Assembly: GCA_963823525.1 (NCBI GenBank)
Contig: CAWGLW010000004.1
Location: forward strand, 1 to 64,000
Length of the DNA: 64,000 nucleotides
Source: CAWGLW01 sp963823525
GTDB lineage: Bacteria > Pseudomonadota > Gammaproteobacteria > Steroidobacterales > Steroidobacteraceae
Reading direction: 5' to 3'
Shown here one piece after another: positions 1 to 14,384 of the stretch. The notes beneath the pieces are model-generated. The model was given only the letters and a program-made list of their open reading frames with translations. It had not been told where the DNA came from and searched no databases. Both the position numbers and the translations under genes were made by a program. The first letter of the stretch is position 1. The number at the start of each line of letters is the position of its first letter.

Positions 1-1300
1 CGATCGCCGCTTCGGCGGTCGCCTGCGGCTGGTTCACGACATCGGGTACGAGCACCGGCTGCACGCCTAAGGAGATCACAGAGATAAACATGGTCCACTG
101 GCGGCGCTTCGTGCCAGCCGATCGGGTTCTGGCTGATCACGTTGCCGCCGGGCCCGTCGCATCGTAGGCGCTGGTCACGTTACCGACCGTCGAGTGTCGC
201 GGCCACGATCACCGCTTCGGCGGCCGCCTGCGGCTGGTTCACGACATATAGGGTACCAGCACGGATCGACCACCCCGGTGATCACCGAGATGAACGTCGG
301 TACCCGGCAGCACGCTGACCGCACCGATGGGTTCTGGCTCATCCTTGGCAGCGACCGTATCGCTGTACGCCGGTGACGTTACCGACCGTAGCGTCGCGGC
401 CACGATCACGGCTCAGGGCTGTGGCTAGGGCCTGACCCGTGACATCAGGCGACCGGCTGCACGCCTAAGGAGATCACGAGATCAACGTTGGTCCCTGGCA
501 GCACGCTGGTGCCACCGATCGGGTCCTGGCTGATCACGTTGCCGGCCGGGACCGTATCGCTGTACGCCGTCGTTGTACATCACCGACCGCGAGCGTCGCC
601 GCCACGATGGCCGCTTCGGCAGTTCCTGCAGCTGGTTCACCACATCGGGCACCAGTACCGGTTCGACACCCAGTGAGATCACCGCAGATCAACGTTGGTA
701 CCCGGCAGCGCTTCGTGCCACCGATCGGGTTCTGGCTGATCACGGCTCCCGGGCGGCGACCGTATCGCTGTACGCCGAGGTGACGTTACCGACCGTCAGC
801 GTCGCGGCCACGATGGCCGCTTCGGCTGTGGCCTGGGCCTGACCCGTGACATCCGGGACGAGTACCGGCTCAACGCCTAAGGAGATCACGAGATCAACGT
901 TGGTACCCGGCAGCACACTCGCACCGCCGAGCGGGCTCTGGCTGATCACACGTTGCCGGCCGCGACCGTATCGCTGTCGCCAGTGACGTTACCGACCGTC
1001 AGCGTCGCGGCCACGATCGCCGCTTCGGCTGTGGCCTGGGCCTGACCCGTGACGTGCAGACCACCGCACGTCACCGGCTGCACCTAAGGACGATGACGAG
1101 ATCAACGTTGCCGGGCGGCACGCTCGTCGCCACCGATCGGGTTCTGGCTGATCACGTTACCGGCAGCGACCGTATCGCTGTACGCCAAGGTGACGTTACC
1201 GACATGTCAGTGTCGCGGCCTCGATCGCCGCTTCGGCGGTTGCCTGGGCCTGACCCGTGACATCCGGCACCGTCACCGGCTCGGGACCTGTGCCGCTTGG
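1..1300 (-). repeat. Array of seven PASTA-domain units of about 205 bp (C-terminal part of the giant exoprotein)
   Basis: The conserved tract containing GCCGCTTCGGC (or its variant) recurs at about 2, 207, 404, 606, 812, 1015 and 1223, giving steps of 205, 197, 202, 206, 203 and 208 bases. The cleanest translated unit (minus strand, 740-949) reads VDLVISLGVEPVLVPDVTGQ, then TAEAAIVAATLTVGNVTSAY, which is the PASTA pattern of a V-P-D/N-V start with A-x-x-x-L in the helix. A related single unit lies at 5240-5430. Step lengths that are not multiples of three put almost every unit in a different frame. No complete array can be translated from this sequence as given. Confidence 0.8.
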
Positions 1301-4300
1301 TCGAAGACAACGTCCACCCGGTGGCTGAACAACGGAACGTCTGTGTGGAACACGCTGGACACCGCGTAGCCAGAACCACCACTCCCGCTAACGCCATCCT
1401 GCAGCGCGTGGATCAAGCACGCCGCGGTCAACGCCAGACGTCAGGAAGATAATCATTGTCACCCGAATAGCGACCTTGCGGTGCAACACCGAAGCGACAT
1501 ACACCGTGCTTCGCGGGTGATCGCCACCGGTGTCGAAAAATCAACCTGCTGCCAACCGGAAGCCGTCTCATTAGTGAACACCGCTGTGGCGAGTAAGGTC
1601 CCGCTGCTACTCCATAGACTGCCGACATGCGTCCCCGCGTTGTTTGGGCCCTTGTGAAGAACGTATCCCGGTAATCTGTCCGTCCACATCCCGGACTGGG
1701 AACTTAACGCCGACTTCAATGGAATCCGTATCGGACGTCTCGATGCTTCCCGGCACAACCGAGCTGCTCCAGATGGTGCATCGGCAAGTCAACTCATTGA
1801 GCATGAGGATACCGCCGCCGGACTCTCAATGTTGCCGCTGTCATCCACTGCGCGGAAGAGATCGTAACCCGGCAGCAGTCGACGGTGTCAGGAATATTGG
1901 TTCAGGCAGCACGGCCATTGGCCCTCCGCCACGTGAGACCGTCGTCAACTGGAGGAACACGACACCACCGACCAATGCCGCCAGCAGTGTTGCCCAGTGG
2001 CCGTACCGGAAATCGTGGTCGGCGTGCCCTGCTCCACGTTCGCTGCCGCCGCTGGCGAGACGATTGCCCAGGTCAGCAACGACATCACTCGATGCAAACG
2101 CAGCGAAACCAGGCTGCAAGGTCGCTGGCTGTACCGTCATCTTCGGCCAGCAGGTTGACTGTCGCTTGCTGCATTCAAACCCCACCACAGTTGCAGCAAT
2201 GATGGCTCGCATCAGGCCCAGCCCTGCACAGTGCCGGCGCCGAACGCAACGCACCGCTCGGCGCGCGGTAGAGCGTCAGCGCATGATTTGCCGTTCCCGA
2301 CGCAAACGTGCTGCCGAAATCCTGCAGCACGACCTGGCGTTGGTCACCGTAGTGGATGACAACCGCGACCGGCCAGCCGAAGCCGTTGTCGAGTATCCGA
2401 GTCCCATTCATAACCGCGGTCTGCCGAACGGCAACGTCACGTCTCGTACCGGGCGCCAGCGTTGCAATATCGGTGTTGCGCCAGAGAAGCGCGCCTTGCC
2501 TTCCGGCTCGGACGAACAATCAGGGGCGCATACCACGCCGTCGTTGACCATGAAGATCGTGCCGGTCAGCGCGTTCTGGGCCGACCGCCATCGGCCGGCG
2601 GACTGAACCAGGTAGCGAGGTGCCCATAGCCCGCCTTCGGCCCGGAGCCGTATTTTCGCGTTGTTGATGTCTTCGACGAGCGTGCGGTACGGTGTGCTCG
2701 GCGGGCGACGCGCTGTTCTCCAGCGCGTCTTCCAGAACACCTCGTTGCCACTGAAGAACACCAGGTGCACGCCCGCATCGCGCGCCGCCTCGACATTCGC
2801 ACGCTGCCCGGCGTATTCGTCGTGGCCGTTGGACATGAACGCCTTGTGGTTCTGGATCATTGCGCCGTTGCGATCGCTGTCCACGCCGGTCGTGGCTCGA
2901 CGTGGTAGCCGTTCGCCTCCAGCCAGGCGCCCATCGGGTACTCCGCGTTGAACAGCCAGTCCTGGCCGCCATCGACAGCTCAGCTGAACGGCCGGTTGTA
3001 GCTGGCTGCGCGGCGCGCTCTGCCTGGCGCATACAGACTCTTGCCGCCGTAGTGGTTGGCCTGCAGGTCGTATCGGCCGTCTGGAACAGCACGTCCGCCG
3101 GGCTCGCATCGTCGCGCACGACGAACACGATGAGCTGCGCCGCCGTGCTGGTCCCTGATTAGTTTCGCAATGTAAATACCGGAGGCTGCATGGTGGGCAC
3201 GGGCCAGCTTCCCGATACCGCCCAGTTGCCACAGTCGATCAGCCCGGTCGCGGCGTCGCTCAGGGCAGGCCGGCTGAGCCTGCGGCAAGGTGGCCGAAGG
3301 CGAAACCGTCGTGATCTTGCGGGCACCGAGGCCACCGTAGTCGCGACGGTAGATGTCGAAACGGTAATCGGTCGCGTCTGTATCGACCTTGAACGACACG
3401 GTCTCGCCGCGGTTGACGCTGATGTCGGTCGCAAAACCCTGGATGCTCGGATCCCCGGCCCCGACCGCGTCCCACTCGGTCGCCGGATTACCCGTCAGGC
3501 AGTTCTCGCAACGATCGGATTGGCGCTGCAATTGACCGGTACCGCCGTCGTGAACGACCAGCTCACATCGGCCGCCAGCGCGTTGCCGGCCACGTCCGGA
3601 TCACCGGATCCGTCGCGCCACCGCGTACGGTCGGCGTCGACTTTGACTCACTCGCCAGCGGCGCACTGGCGTCAGCACCGCCGGACGACACGCTCGCCGG
3701 TGATCGGCGAGAAACACTCGCCGGCACGATCTGTGCGGCCGGCGTAACTCAACCGTGTCCATCCGTCACCGTCGCCCGGGATCCAGCGGCTCGCTGAAGG
3801 TCGCGGTAACTGGTGCGTTGGCCGCGATCCCGATCGCCCCGTTCGGGTCGGTCGACAGCACGACCGGCGATCTGTCCGGGCCAATGCTCGTCGCGAACAC
3901 CAGGTCCACCCAGTAGTTCGTCGAGTTAATGGTGTTGGTGGGGTTGACTTCCCGGCCCCGTCGCGTAGCACACCGTTCCGCCTGACTTCACCGTCTCGCA
4001 GCACGTACAACGGATCCGACGTGAAACCCGTTGTCGCAAAGTAATTGACGTTCGCCGCATACCCGCTGGGTGCCGAAGTTCAGCGAGGCGACATAGACCG
4101 TGTTCGCGGTGATCGCCACCGGTGTCGCAAACTCGACCTGTTGCCAGCCCGATGCAGACTCATTGGTAAAGGTTGCTGCGGCCAGCAGCCGCGCCCGACG
4201 CACTCCAGAGCTTGCCCACGGTACCGGTATTCGCTTCCTTGTAGAAACGCACGCCAGTGACAAATCCATCCACATTCGCGCGGAACTTCACACGAGTTCA

Positions 4301-7300
4301 ATCGCGTCGGGATGAGCTGGCCGACGGTATCGTCGGTACCGTCGTCTACGGCCGGACCCGTAAAGACGAGGGGCGCGGCCGTTTCCTCGACGGTGTGGAA
4401 TGACCACGAGAGGTCCGCCGCAAGGGCATTGCCGCCACGTCCCGGATCACGGTTCCCATCTCACCCCCACGAACCGTCGCCGTGTAAACGGCGGCCAGAG
4501 TTCGAGCGGGGTGTTGGCGTCAGTCGGGCCGTCCGCGTTGCGGCGTCATAGCTGACGATCGTCGGGTACGACCTGTGCGGCCCGTCGCGCCACGCAGCTC
4601 GACGGTGCTCGTCGTGACGTCGGCGGATCCAATCGCTTCATTAAAGGTCACGGTTATCGGCGCAATAATCGACACATCCGTCTCACCATCGATTGGGCTC
4701 GTCGATACCACCTCCGGCGGCGTCGTATCGGGCGGCAGCGGCGTGGTGTCGAACACCACGTCGACCCAGTAATTGCTGGCACCGAAGCTCTCGCTCGGGA
4801 AGGCGCTGCTTGTCGAATAGCCGAAGACGCCGTTGCCACCGGCCTCACCGTCCTGCAACAGGTAAATCGGCCCGGCCGTTACCCCGGAGGCCGTAAAGTA
4901 CCCGGGATCAACTGCATAACGACCGTTCGGGGCAAAATACGACGCCACATAGACCGTATTCGCGGTGACAGCAACCGGCGTCGCGAAATCGACCTGCTGC
5001 CAGCCACTGTCCGTCTCGCCCGTAAACGTGGCCGCCGCAAGCAACGTCCCATCGACGCTCCAGATATTGCCGAGGTGCGTGCCCGTATTACCGGCACCCT
5101 TGTAGAAGCGAATCCCCGTGACGGTACCGTTCACGCTCGCGCGGAACTTGACGCCCAGGTTGATCGAAGCTGTATCGTCGAACGCAGCAACCGTCGGCAC
5201 AGTCGTCCCCGGCCAGACATTGCATGGGCAACTCTCGCCGGTAGAGACCACCAGATCCACCGCTGTGCCCGACGCTACGCTCGTGCCGCCAGGAGGGGTC
5301 TGGCTGACCACATCGCCCGCCGGCACCGTGGCGCTGTAAGCCGTCGTGACCGTGCCCAGGACCAGGCTCGCCGCTGTGATAGTGGTCTCAGCAGCCGCCT
5401 GGGTCAGACCAACCACATTCGGCACGATGGTCGGCGCGACAGTCGTGAATGTCCACGACACATCCTCCGACAGCGAGTTGCCAACCAGGTCCTTTGCCCG
5501 CGGATCGGTCGAGCCGCCCCGGACGGTCGCCGTGTAGGTCTCCCCATTCAGCAGCAACCCAATCGGGTCAAGTGTTGCTGTTCGGCTCGCCGCGTCATAA
5601 CGCACTGAAGCAGACACCGGCCCGGCGCCTGAGTCGAGCAGCACAAACGTCGAGACGTTGATCGTCGCCGGGTCCATCGCCTCGCTGAAAGTCGCCGTTA
5701 GGCTGCCATCCAAGGCCATGTTGTTCGAACCACTGGCCGGGAACGTCGAAATCACGCCCGGCGATACTGTATCCGGCACGTAATTAGCCACGTACGCGCC
5801 AGCCAGCGCGCCGAACTTCGCATAGTCGACTCCCTTGACAGTCGTGACTTCGAACGCCACCGGCTCGGTCGCATCCCGGGTAATCGTTGAGAGCACGCCC
5901 GTAGTCGTGGCGTAGGGAATCATCGCTTGCAGGCCGTCGGCGCCAAGACTCGCCGCAGCGATCGTGAAACCCAGAGAGGTGCCGCCCCAGACCAGCGAAT
6001 CGAACGACGACGCGTTGCGCGCATCGAGCCAGTCGAGCAATTGCTTGGCCGTGATCAACGGCACGCCACGCGAAATCGCAGAGGCCGATATCTCGGGGTA
6101 GATGTCGATGCCGCGTGGGTCGCCGCTTCCATCGGAATGCGCGTTGGCCGTGAAGATGCCGTATTGTTCGCTCTCTCCCAGTGCACGATCGAGCAATGTG
6201 TCGATCGTAAACGGATACGACTGACCCGACTCATCGGTCATCTGGGTGACGACCTGGAAGGTGTCGATCAGTGTGCCGTCCAGATCGGCGAATCGCATCG
6301 GCATGGCCGAGCCGGTGAAGTGTCCGGGCCGGTCGTTCACCCAGCCGGGTGGCCAGTAGTAATAGTTCGTGTCCAGCCGAACGCCGTAGTTCGTCGCCCC
6401 AGCGATCGCGGTCGAGGCCCAGTCGCTCCAGGCGATGCAGTGCGTGCGGTTGGTCTCCGGTGCCGGAACAAGCAAACCAAAGCGATTCGCGAAACCGCCC
6501 ATTTGCGAGTGAAAAGTAGTTGTCGAGTTGCTCCAGTCGAAGTTCCCGCAGTGAAGTATTCAGGTGCAGCGCGACCTCGAACCCATCGTCTGCAAGACGC
6601 GCCGCGTCGGAGTTGGCTAGCTGGATTGTCTTCGTATAGGTAGACCGTGCCTCTCAGGCAGGTCCAGTCGGCCAGCGAACAATCGGCGGGGCTTTGCGCG
6701 GCCAAGGCGTCAAACCGCGTCACCCAGCCCGAAGAACCGTGATCGTCCCCGGTCAGCAAGACGGCCGCTTTGTAGTCCTGCGGGAAATACCAGAAGCGCG
6801 GCAGCGGCGTCTGGTCCAGGTTCATCTGGATGATCAGGTTGGCCAGGAATCGCTGCTGCTCGTCGGCCTGCGGAATGCTGACCTTGGTAAGGTCGATCCA
6901 GTCTGGTTGCGGATCGCTGGCAGCATTCCCGATAGAACAGGTCGTTGGCTCTGATGGGCCCGGTGCCATCGCGCTCCTGGCCCAACCCAAGCCGGGTTGC
7001 CCTGGCGTGTATAAACAATCGACGTCGCCAGGTCGTAGGCGAATGCCGCCGCCTGACCACTGCCGAACCGGTTAAGCGTAACCGCCGGGTAAGCCGTCGG
7101 CGTGACGGAATCGGAATAGAGTGTCGCGAAGCTCGAGGCTCCGGCCAAGGTGAAGTATTGCGCAGTACCATGAAACTGCATCGTCTCACCGACGATGCCG
7201 CTGCCCGCACGGGTGCTGTTGTTGATGCGAACGTAGCCGTTATCGAGCGTGCCCGCCGCCGGCGATAGCCCAAGCAGGTTGGCCAGGGCCGGATCCGGAT

Positions 7301-7659
7301 CCATCGCGATCAGGTTGCCGCCCAGATTGACCCAGTTACCGAGTGTCGTCGCCTGGTCTGTGCTCAGCGGCATCCCGGCCAGGATCGCGACTTCGTAGTT
7401 GGCAAGGAAACCGGCATCGACCGTCGAAATATCGGCGACCGCGAACGCAGTTGAGACCCTCAGTTCGCAGGATCTCCGCGTAGTACGTTCCGAAGGTCGC
7501 ATCCGGCGAGGTGATCACCAGGATCGGACCGCCGGGGCCCTGGTTCGGGTCGGCGTGAATGTTCTGCGCTAGCCCCAGCAGCCCGAGGAACGACACGAAT
7601 AGCCCGGTTAAGACTCTGGAAAACAAACCATTAATGAAATTGTGGGCCTTGGGTCTCAT
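1..7659 (-). CDS. Giant secreted multidomain surface protein, multiply frameshifted, C-terminus off the left edge
   Basis: I read this as one gene in many frame segments. The ATG at 7659 follows an AAGGA-type ribosome site and opens a signal peptide (hydrophobic core FVSFLGLLGLA, then HADPN). Going toward base 1 the translated pieces give: a glutamine-amidotransferase-like N-domain (about 7530-7000); a NodB-deacetylase-like module (LLTGDDHG near 6745, GFEVALHLN near 6570; about 6900-5780); SbsA-type Ig (Big_5) domains near 5750-5440, 4720-4330 and 3860-3540; one PASTA domain at 5430-5240; DUF4082 domains at 5215-4740, 4320-3880 and 1790-1400; a module like the C-terminal domain of the N,N-dimethylformamidase beta subunit at 3540-1850 (GDPSIQGFATDISVNRGET near 3440); and a PASTA array at 1300-1. 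The longest intact piece is 4520-6502. Breaks near 7455, 6995, 6930, 6620 and 6500 and many more below 4.5 kb look like sequence errors. Predicted role: an adhesin or glycan-acting exoprotein. The substrate is unknown. Confidence 0.7.
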
Positions 7660-8030
7660 CCGCGCATTCCTTGCCAATTGGCTCTGACACAGATGCTATC
7701 CGAGCACGAAAAAGCTCGGGTAACGTTATCGATTTCGCCCTACCGCTCCGCAGGTGCCCCTGGTTCCCTGCAAGAATTGCACCGGTTTGAACAGTACTGC
7801 ACGGCCCAGATCCTTTTTAACAAACGCCCTGCGGTAATGTGACTGGCCTCACAGTTGGCCCAGTTCAATCCGCATGGTCGCTTGCCAAACTGTCGGCCAC
7901 TGTCGTCCCGGATGTCGTCTCGACGTCGAGGGCGTAACCGATGTAAGGAAACCCGACAGATTAGCCTGCGAGGTCACTGTATGGTCCAGCCGACTTTAGA
8001 CCTCGTCGCCTGGCAGGAAATTTTGGGGAT
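7660..8030. other. Intergenic region upstream of the giant exoprotein
   Basis: This stretch separates the start of the giant exoprotein from the 3' end of tRNA-Asn. I see no credible protein gene. It holds a perfect inverted repeat at 7700-7719 (listed separately) and is somewhat less GC-rich than its surroundings. It must carry the promoter of the exoprotein gene, but I cannot place convincing -35/-10 boxes. Confidence 0.5.
7700..7719. promoter_or_regulatory. Perfect 6-bp inverted repeat in the leader of the giant exoprotein gene
   Basis: The arms CCGAGC and GCTCGG are separated by eight A-rich bases, about 40 bases upstream of the ATG at 7659. It could form a leader hairpin or be a protein-binding dyad. 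On the minus strand the loop is T-rich but no T-run follows the second arm, so it is not a standard terminator. Function is unknown. Confidence 0.35.
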
Positions 8031-8105
8031 TGGCTCCGGCACGTGGATTCGAACCACGGACCCGCTGATTAACAGTCAGCTGCTCTACCGCTGAGCTATG
8101 CCGGA
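8031..8105 (-). tRNA. tRNA-Asn (GTT anticodon)
   Basis: On the minus strand a complete 75-nt cloverleaf is readable. The acceptor arm TCCGGCA pairs with TGCCGGA, the D-arm contains AGCTCAGCGGTAGAGC, the anticodon arm CTGACTGTTAATCAG carries GTT, and the T-arm contains GGTTCGAATCC. The 3' CCA is encoded. It lies 59 bases downstream of the aminotransferase gene in the same direction. Confidence 0.97.
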
Positions 8106-8164
8106 ACGCTGGGAAGGTGGCGGATTTTCCGGCCTGCGTCTGTGCGAGTCAAGCGAGACCGGCG

Positions 8165-9354
<1,190 letters not shown>

Positions 9355-9437
9355 GTCGGCTTTCCGTGAGAGTGGCGGACAAGGTATTTTAGAGGATTAA
9401 CCGGACGGCCCCAACCGGGCCACGAGCCTGCCCTGCC

Positions 9438-11457
<2,020 letters not shown>

Positions 11458-11603
11458 GTCGCTCGCGCGCCTGATCGGCGCCTCCCTTGCCTGCGCCACA
11501 GCGTTGCCCGGGCGGTCGGAGTCCCCGGGCCCCGAGCGCCGAGTGTGAACCAGCCCCTAGCCATCACCGCGGCCGGTCGTGTATCTTTCGCGCTCCCTCG
11601 TGG

Positions 11604-11678
11604 GGGCGCGTAGCTCAGCGGTAGAGCACTACCTTGACATGGTAGGGGTCCCTGGTTCGATCCCAGGCGCGCCCACCA
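11604..11678 (+). tRNA. tRNA-Val (GAC anticodon)
   Basis: A 75-nt cloverleaf. The acceptor arm GGGCGCG pairs with CGCGCCC, the D-arm is GCTCAGCGGTAGAGC, the anticodon stem CTACC/GGTAG flanks a loop with GAC, and the T-arm contains GGTTCGATCCC. CCA is encoded at the 3' end. It lies alone between uvrB and the FHA-kinase gene. Confidence 0.97.
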
Positions 11679-11751
11679 ATAACAAGACCGAGCGGATCCA
11701 GCAGCCGAATCCAACTACAATCCAGGGAACGGTGACAACGGGCAGAGGGAT

Positions 11752-13378
11752 TTGACAGAGCTCGAGTTACACATCTACGACGATCCGTATTCGTCGCTCA
11801 GCAAGCGGCGGCGGCGCGTATTCGGCAAAACGGGCGGCACGGTGGGCCGGGCCCTGGATAACTACTGGCTGCTGCCGGACCCGAACTTCTACCTCTCGGG
11901 CCATCACTGCGAAATCTTCTACCGCAAGGGTTCGTTCTGGATCCGCGACACCAGTCGCAACGGCGTGTTCCTCAATGGCTCGAAACACGCGCTGGGGTAC
12001 GGCCACAAGACCCGGCTGAGCGACGGTGATGCGCTGGCTCTTGCGACCTACAAAGTCCGCGTCAAGCTGCGCCGCGCCGCCGTTCACGCCGGCAGCGTTT
12101 CGCACGAGCGGGAAGCGCCGGCCCCCGAGGATGACGATCCGGACGACGACCGAAGCGCTGAACACCACGGATCCACCGGCGAGCATGAAAGGCCAGGCGA
12201 GACGCAGCAAGTCAGCGAGCAGCCGGAGCCCGCAGCGGAAGGCGATCGCCGATGCCGCTGCTCCCGAGCCGGCACCGCAGCCGGCCGATGCCGTCACGCT
12301 GGACCCGCCTCCCTCCCCGGCCGATGAGGCCGAAGACGTCAATGTGACGGACACCCAGGACGTCACCGACGAGGCCGAGGCCGCCTCGGCGGATACAAGG
12401 GACACGACTGACGAGGCCGGGCAGGAAAGCGCCGGGGCGCCCCGGCAAAGTGCCCAGGACTTTGAGACGCCGATCACGGCCTCAGAGGATCAGCCGGCCC
12501 CTGCCGACGACGATCAACCCGGTGCCGATGCGGCTCTCCCGGCCCTCGAGGGGGAAGAAGTCATCCTCGAGACGCAGACACTGGATCCTGCCCTGCTCGG
12601 ATCAGGCGCGCCCGGCTTCGTGCACATCGATCGGGAACGCCTGCAGGCCGAGGGACACCTGCCGCCAAAGAAGATTGAGCGGCTGATCAACAACCAGTTC
12701 CGCCATATCAAGCGACCGGTGATCAAGAACGCGCTGGGCAAGGGCGTGGAGCCCGCGCCGAACGGGAACCTGATCATGGTGACGAGTTCCCTCCCGGGCG
12801 AGGGCAAGAGTTTCAGTTCAATCAACCTCGCGTTCAGCATGGCGCGCGAGAAAGACCTCGACGTGGTCCTGATCGATGCCGACGTCGCGAGGAAGACGAT
12901 CAGCGGGATCTTCGGGATCAACGACCACTCCGGCCTGCTCGATGCGCTGGCCGACGACGAGTTGGATGTCGAGTCGCTGATCCTCGAGACGGATGTGCCC
13001 GGCCTTCAGTTATTGCCGGCCGGACATTGCGACGAGGAAGACCTTGCGACCGAATTGCTCGCCAGTTCACGCATGGATGACATCGCCATGCGACTCGCCG
13101 CGCGCAGTCCGCGTCGGATTCTGCTGTTCGATTCATCGCCTCTGCTGCTGACCAACGAATCCCGCGTACTCGCCTCGATCGTTGGCCAGGTCCTGCTGGT
13201 CGTCCGCGAGGGCGAGACGCCCCAGCAGGCCGTGATGGAGGCCATTGGTTTTATCGACGAGGACAAGCCGCTGGGGCTGGTGCTCAACCAGAGCAAAGCC
13301 CATGCGCCGGGCGGCTATTACGGCTATGGATCCTATGGCTACGGCGTCTACGGCGAAGACAGCAAAAAAGAGAGCTAA
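11752..13378 (+). CDS. FHA domain fused to XrtA/PEP-CTERM-type tyrosine autokinase, one frameshift near 12240
   Basis: The first frame (TTG start at 11752 behind GAGGGA) encodes a forkhead-associated domain: GGTVGRALDNYWLLPDPNFY, then SGHHCEI, then RDTSRNGVFLNG. This pattern resembles the FHA of type VI secretion TagH proteins. It continues into an acidic, proline/alanine-rich linker. In the +1 frame the linker resumes (AIADAAAPEPAPQPADAV) and leads into a cytoplasmic BY-kinase domain: Walker A SSLPGEGKSFSSINLA, Walker A' VVLIDADVARKTIS, Walker B RILLFDSSPLLLTNESR, and a C-terminal tyrosine cluster YYGYGSYGYGVYG for autophosphorylation. The kinase matches the family linked to exosortase-A exopolysaccharide loci. 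Joined length is about 541 residues. Alternatively, two overlapping genes exist, but the linker composition matches across the break. The gene is convergent with galU (stop codons overlap) and has no exopolysaccharide genes beside it. Confidence 0.8.
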
Positions 13379-14256
13379 CGGCGACGCTGCCCGGCCAATC
13401 GATCGAGATAGGCCGCAAACGCGGCGCCCATGCGCGGGTGCTTCAACCCGAATTCGACCGTCGCTTCCAGGTAACCCAGTTTCGAGCCGCAATCGTAACG
13501 CTTGCCCTCGAACGCGTAGGCATAGACGGATTCATCCTTCATGAGCGCCGCGATCCCGTCGGTCAGCTGGATCTCGCCGCCCGCGCCCCGCCCCGTCGTT
13601 TCGAGCTTGCCGTACACGCCGGGCGTCAGCACGTAACGGCCAACGACGGCCAGCGTCGACGGAGCCTTATCCGGAGCGGGCTTCTCAACCATGCCGTGGA
13701 CCCTGGACAGGCGCTCGGAGACGGGCTCCGAATCGACGATGCCGTACTTGTCCGTCTGGTCCTTCGCCACCGTCTGCACGCCCAGCACGCTGGCGCCGTA
13801 CTGATCAAAAACGCCGGCCATCTGCTTCAGGCAGGGCACCTCGGCATCGATGAGGTCATCGGCCAGGTGAATGAAAAACGGCTCGTCGCCCACCACGGGC
13901 TTGGAGCACAGCACGGCATGGCCAAGACCCAGCGGCGCCGGCTGGCGTATGTAGATACAGCTGGCGTATGACGGCACGATGTTGCGCACGGTCTCGAGGA
14001 GCTCCTGCTTGCCCTGCGCTTCGAGCTCCCTTTCGAGGTCGCGGTCGGTGTCGAAATGGTCCTCAATTGCCCGCTTGGACGAGCCGGTGATGAACACCAG
14101 TTTCTCCGCACCGGCCTGCAGGGCCTCTTCGGCCGCGTACTGGATCAGCGGCTTGTCGACAATCGGCAACATTTCTTTCGGGCTGGCCTTGGTGGCCGGC
14201 AAAAAGCGCGTGCCACGCCCCGCCACCGGGAACACTGCCGTTCGGATCCTTGTCAT
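13375..14256 (-). CDS. galU: UTP--glucose-1-phosphate uridylyltransferase
   Basis: Makes UDP-glucose from UTP and glucose-1-phosphate, the precursor for lipopolysaccharide, exopolysaccharide and UDP-glucuronate. The 293-residue protein has the nucleotidyltransferase signature GRGTRFLPATKASPKEMLP (from residue 14), LGLGHAVLCSKP, and HGMVEKPAPDKAPS. The end GKRYDCGSKLGYLEAT is typical for GalU. The start at 14256 gives the usual MTRIRTAVFPVAGRGTR opening. It stands alone between comEA and the convergent FHA-kinase gene. Its product is a direct substrate source for polysaccharide synthesis that such kinases usually control, but a functional link here is only inference. Confidence 0.95.
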   Translation of the reverse strand: MTRIRTAVFPVAGRGTRFLPATKASPKEMLPIVDKPLIQYAAEEALQAGAEKLVFITGSSKRAIEDHFDTDRDLERELEAQGKQELLETVRNIVPSYASCIYIRQPAPLGLGHAVLCSKPVVGDEPFFIHLADDLIDAEVPCLKQMAGVFDQYGASVLGVQTVAKDQTDKYGIVDSEPVSERLSRVHGMVEKPAPDKAPSTLAVVGRYVLTPGVYGKLETTGRGAGGEIQLTDGIAALMKDESVYAYAFEGKRYDCGSKLGYLEATVEFGLKHPRMGAAFAAYLDRLAGQRRR

Positions 14257-14384
14257 TGGCTTTCCTGGATTCCTGTCCGTATCGTTTTGAATGATAACGG
14301 ATCGGTGTTCGCTGAGCCGCGTTGCGGGCCCAAATGCAGGGCAGGACTGCGAACCGCTTCGCAGCCCTGCCCCGGCGGGGCCCC

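Noticed and set aside
1..1300. CRISPR or DNA-level tandem repeat of regulatory type
   Set aside because: The 205-base period translates into PASTA domains; there are no spacers and no cas genes.
8031..8105. Integration site of a mobile island at tRNA-Asn
   Set aside because: No integrase and no direct repeat of the tRNA 3' end was found in the neighbourhood.
12230..12260. Programmed frameshift between FHA and kinase
   Set aside because: No slippery run at the junction, and the break falls in the error-prone part of the window.
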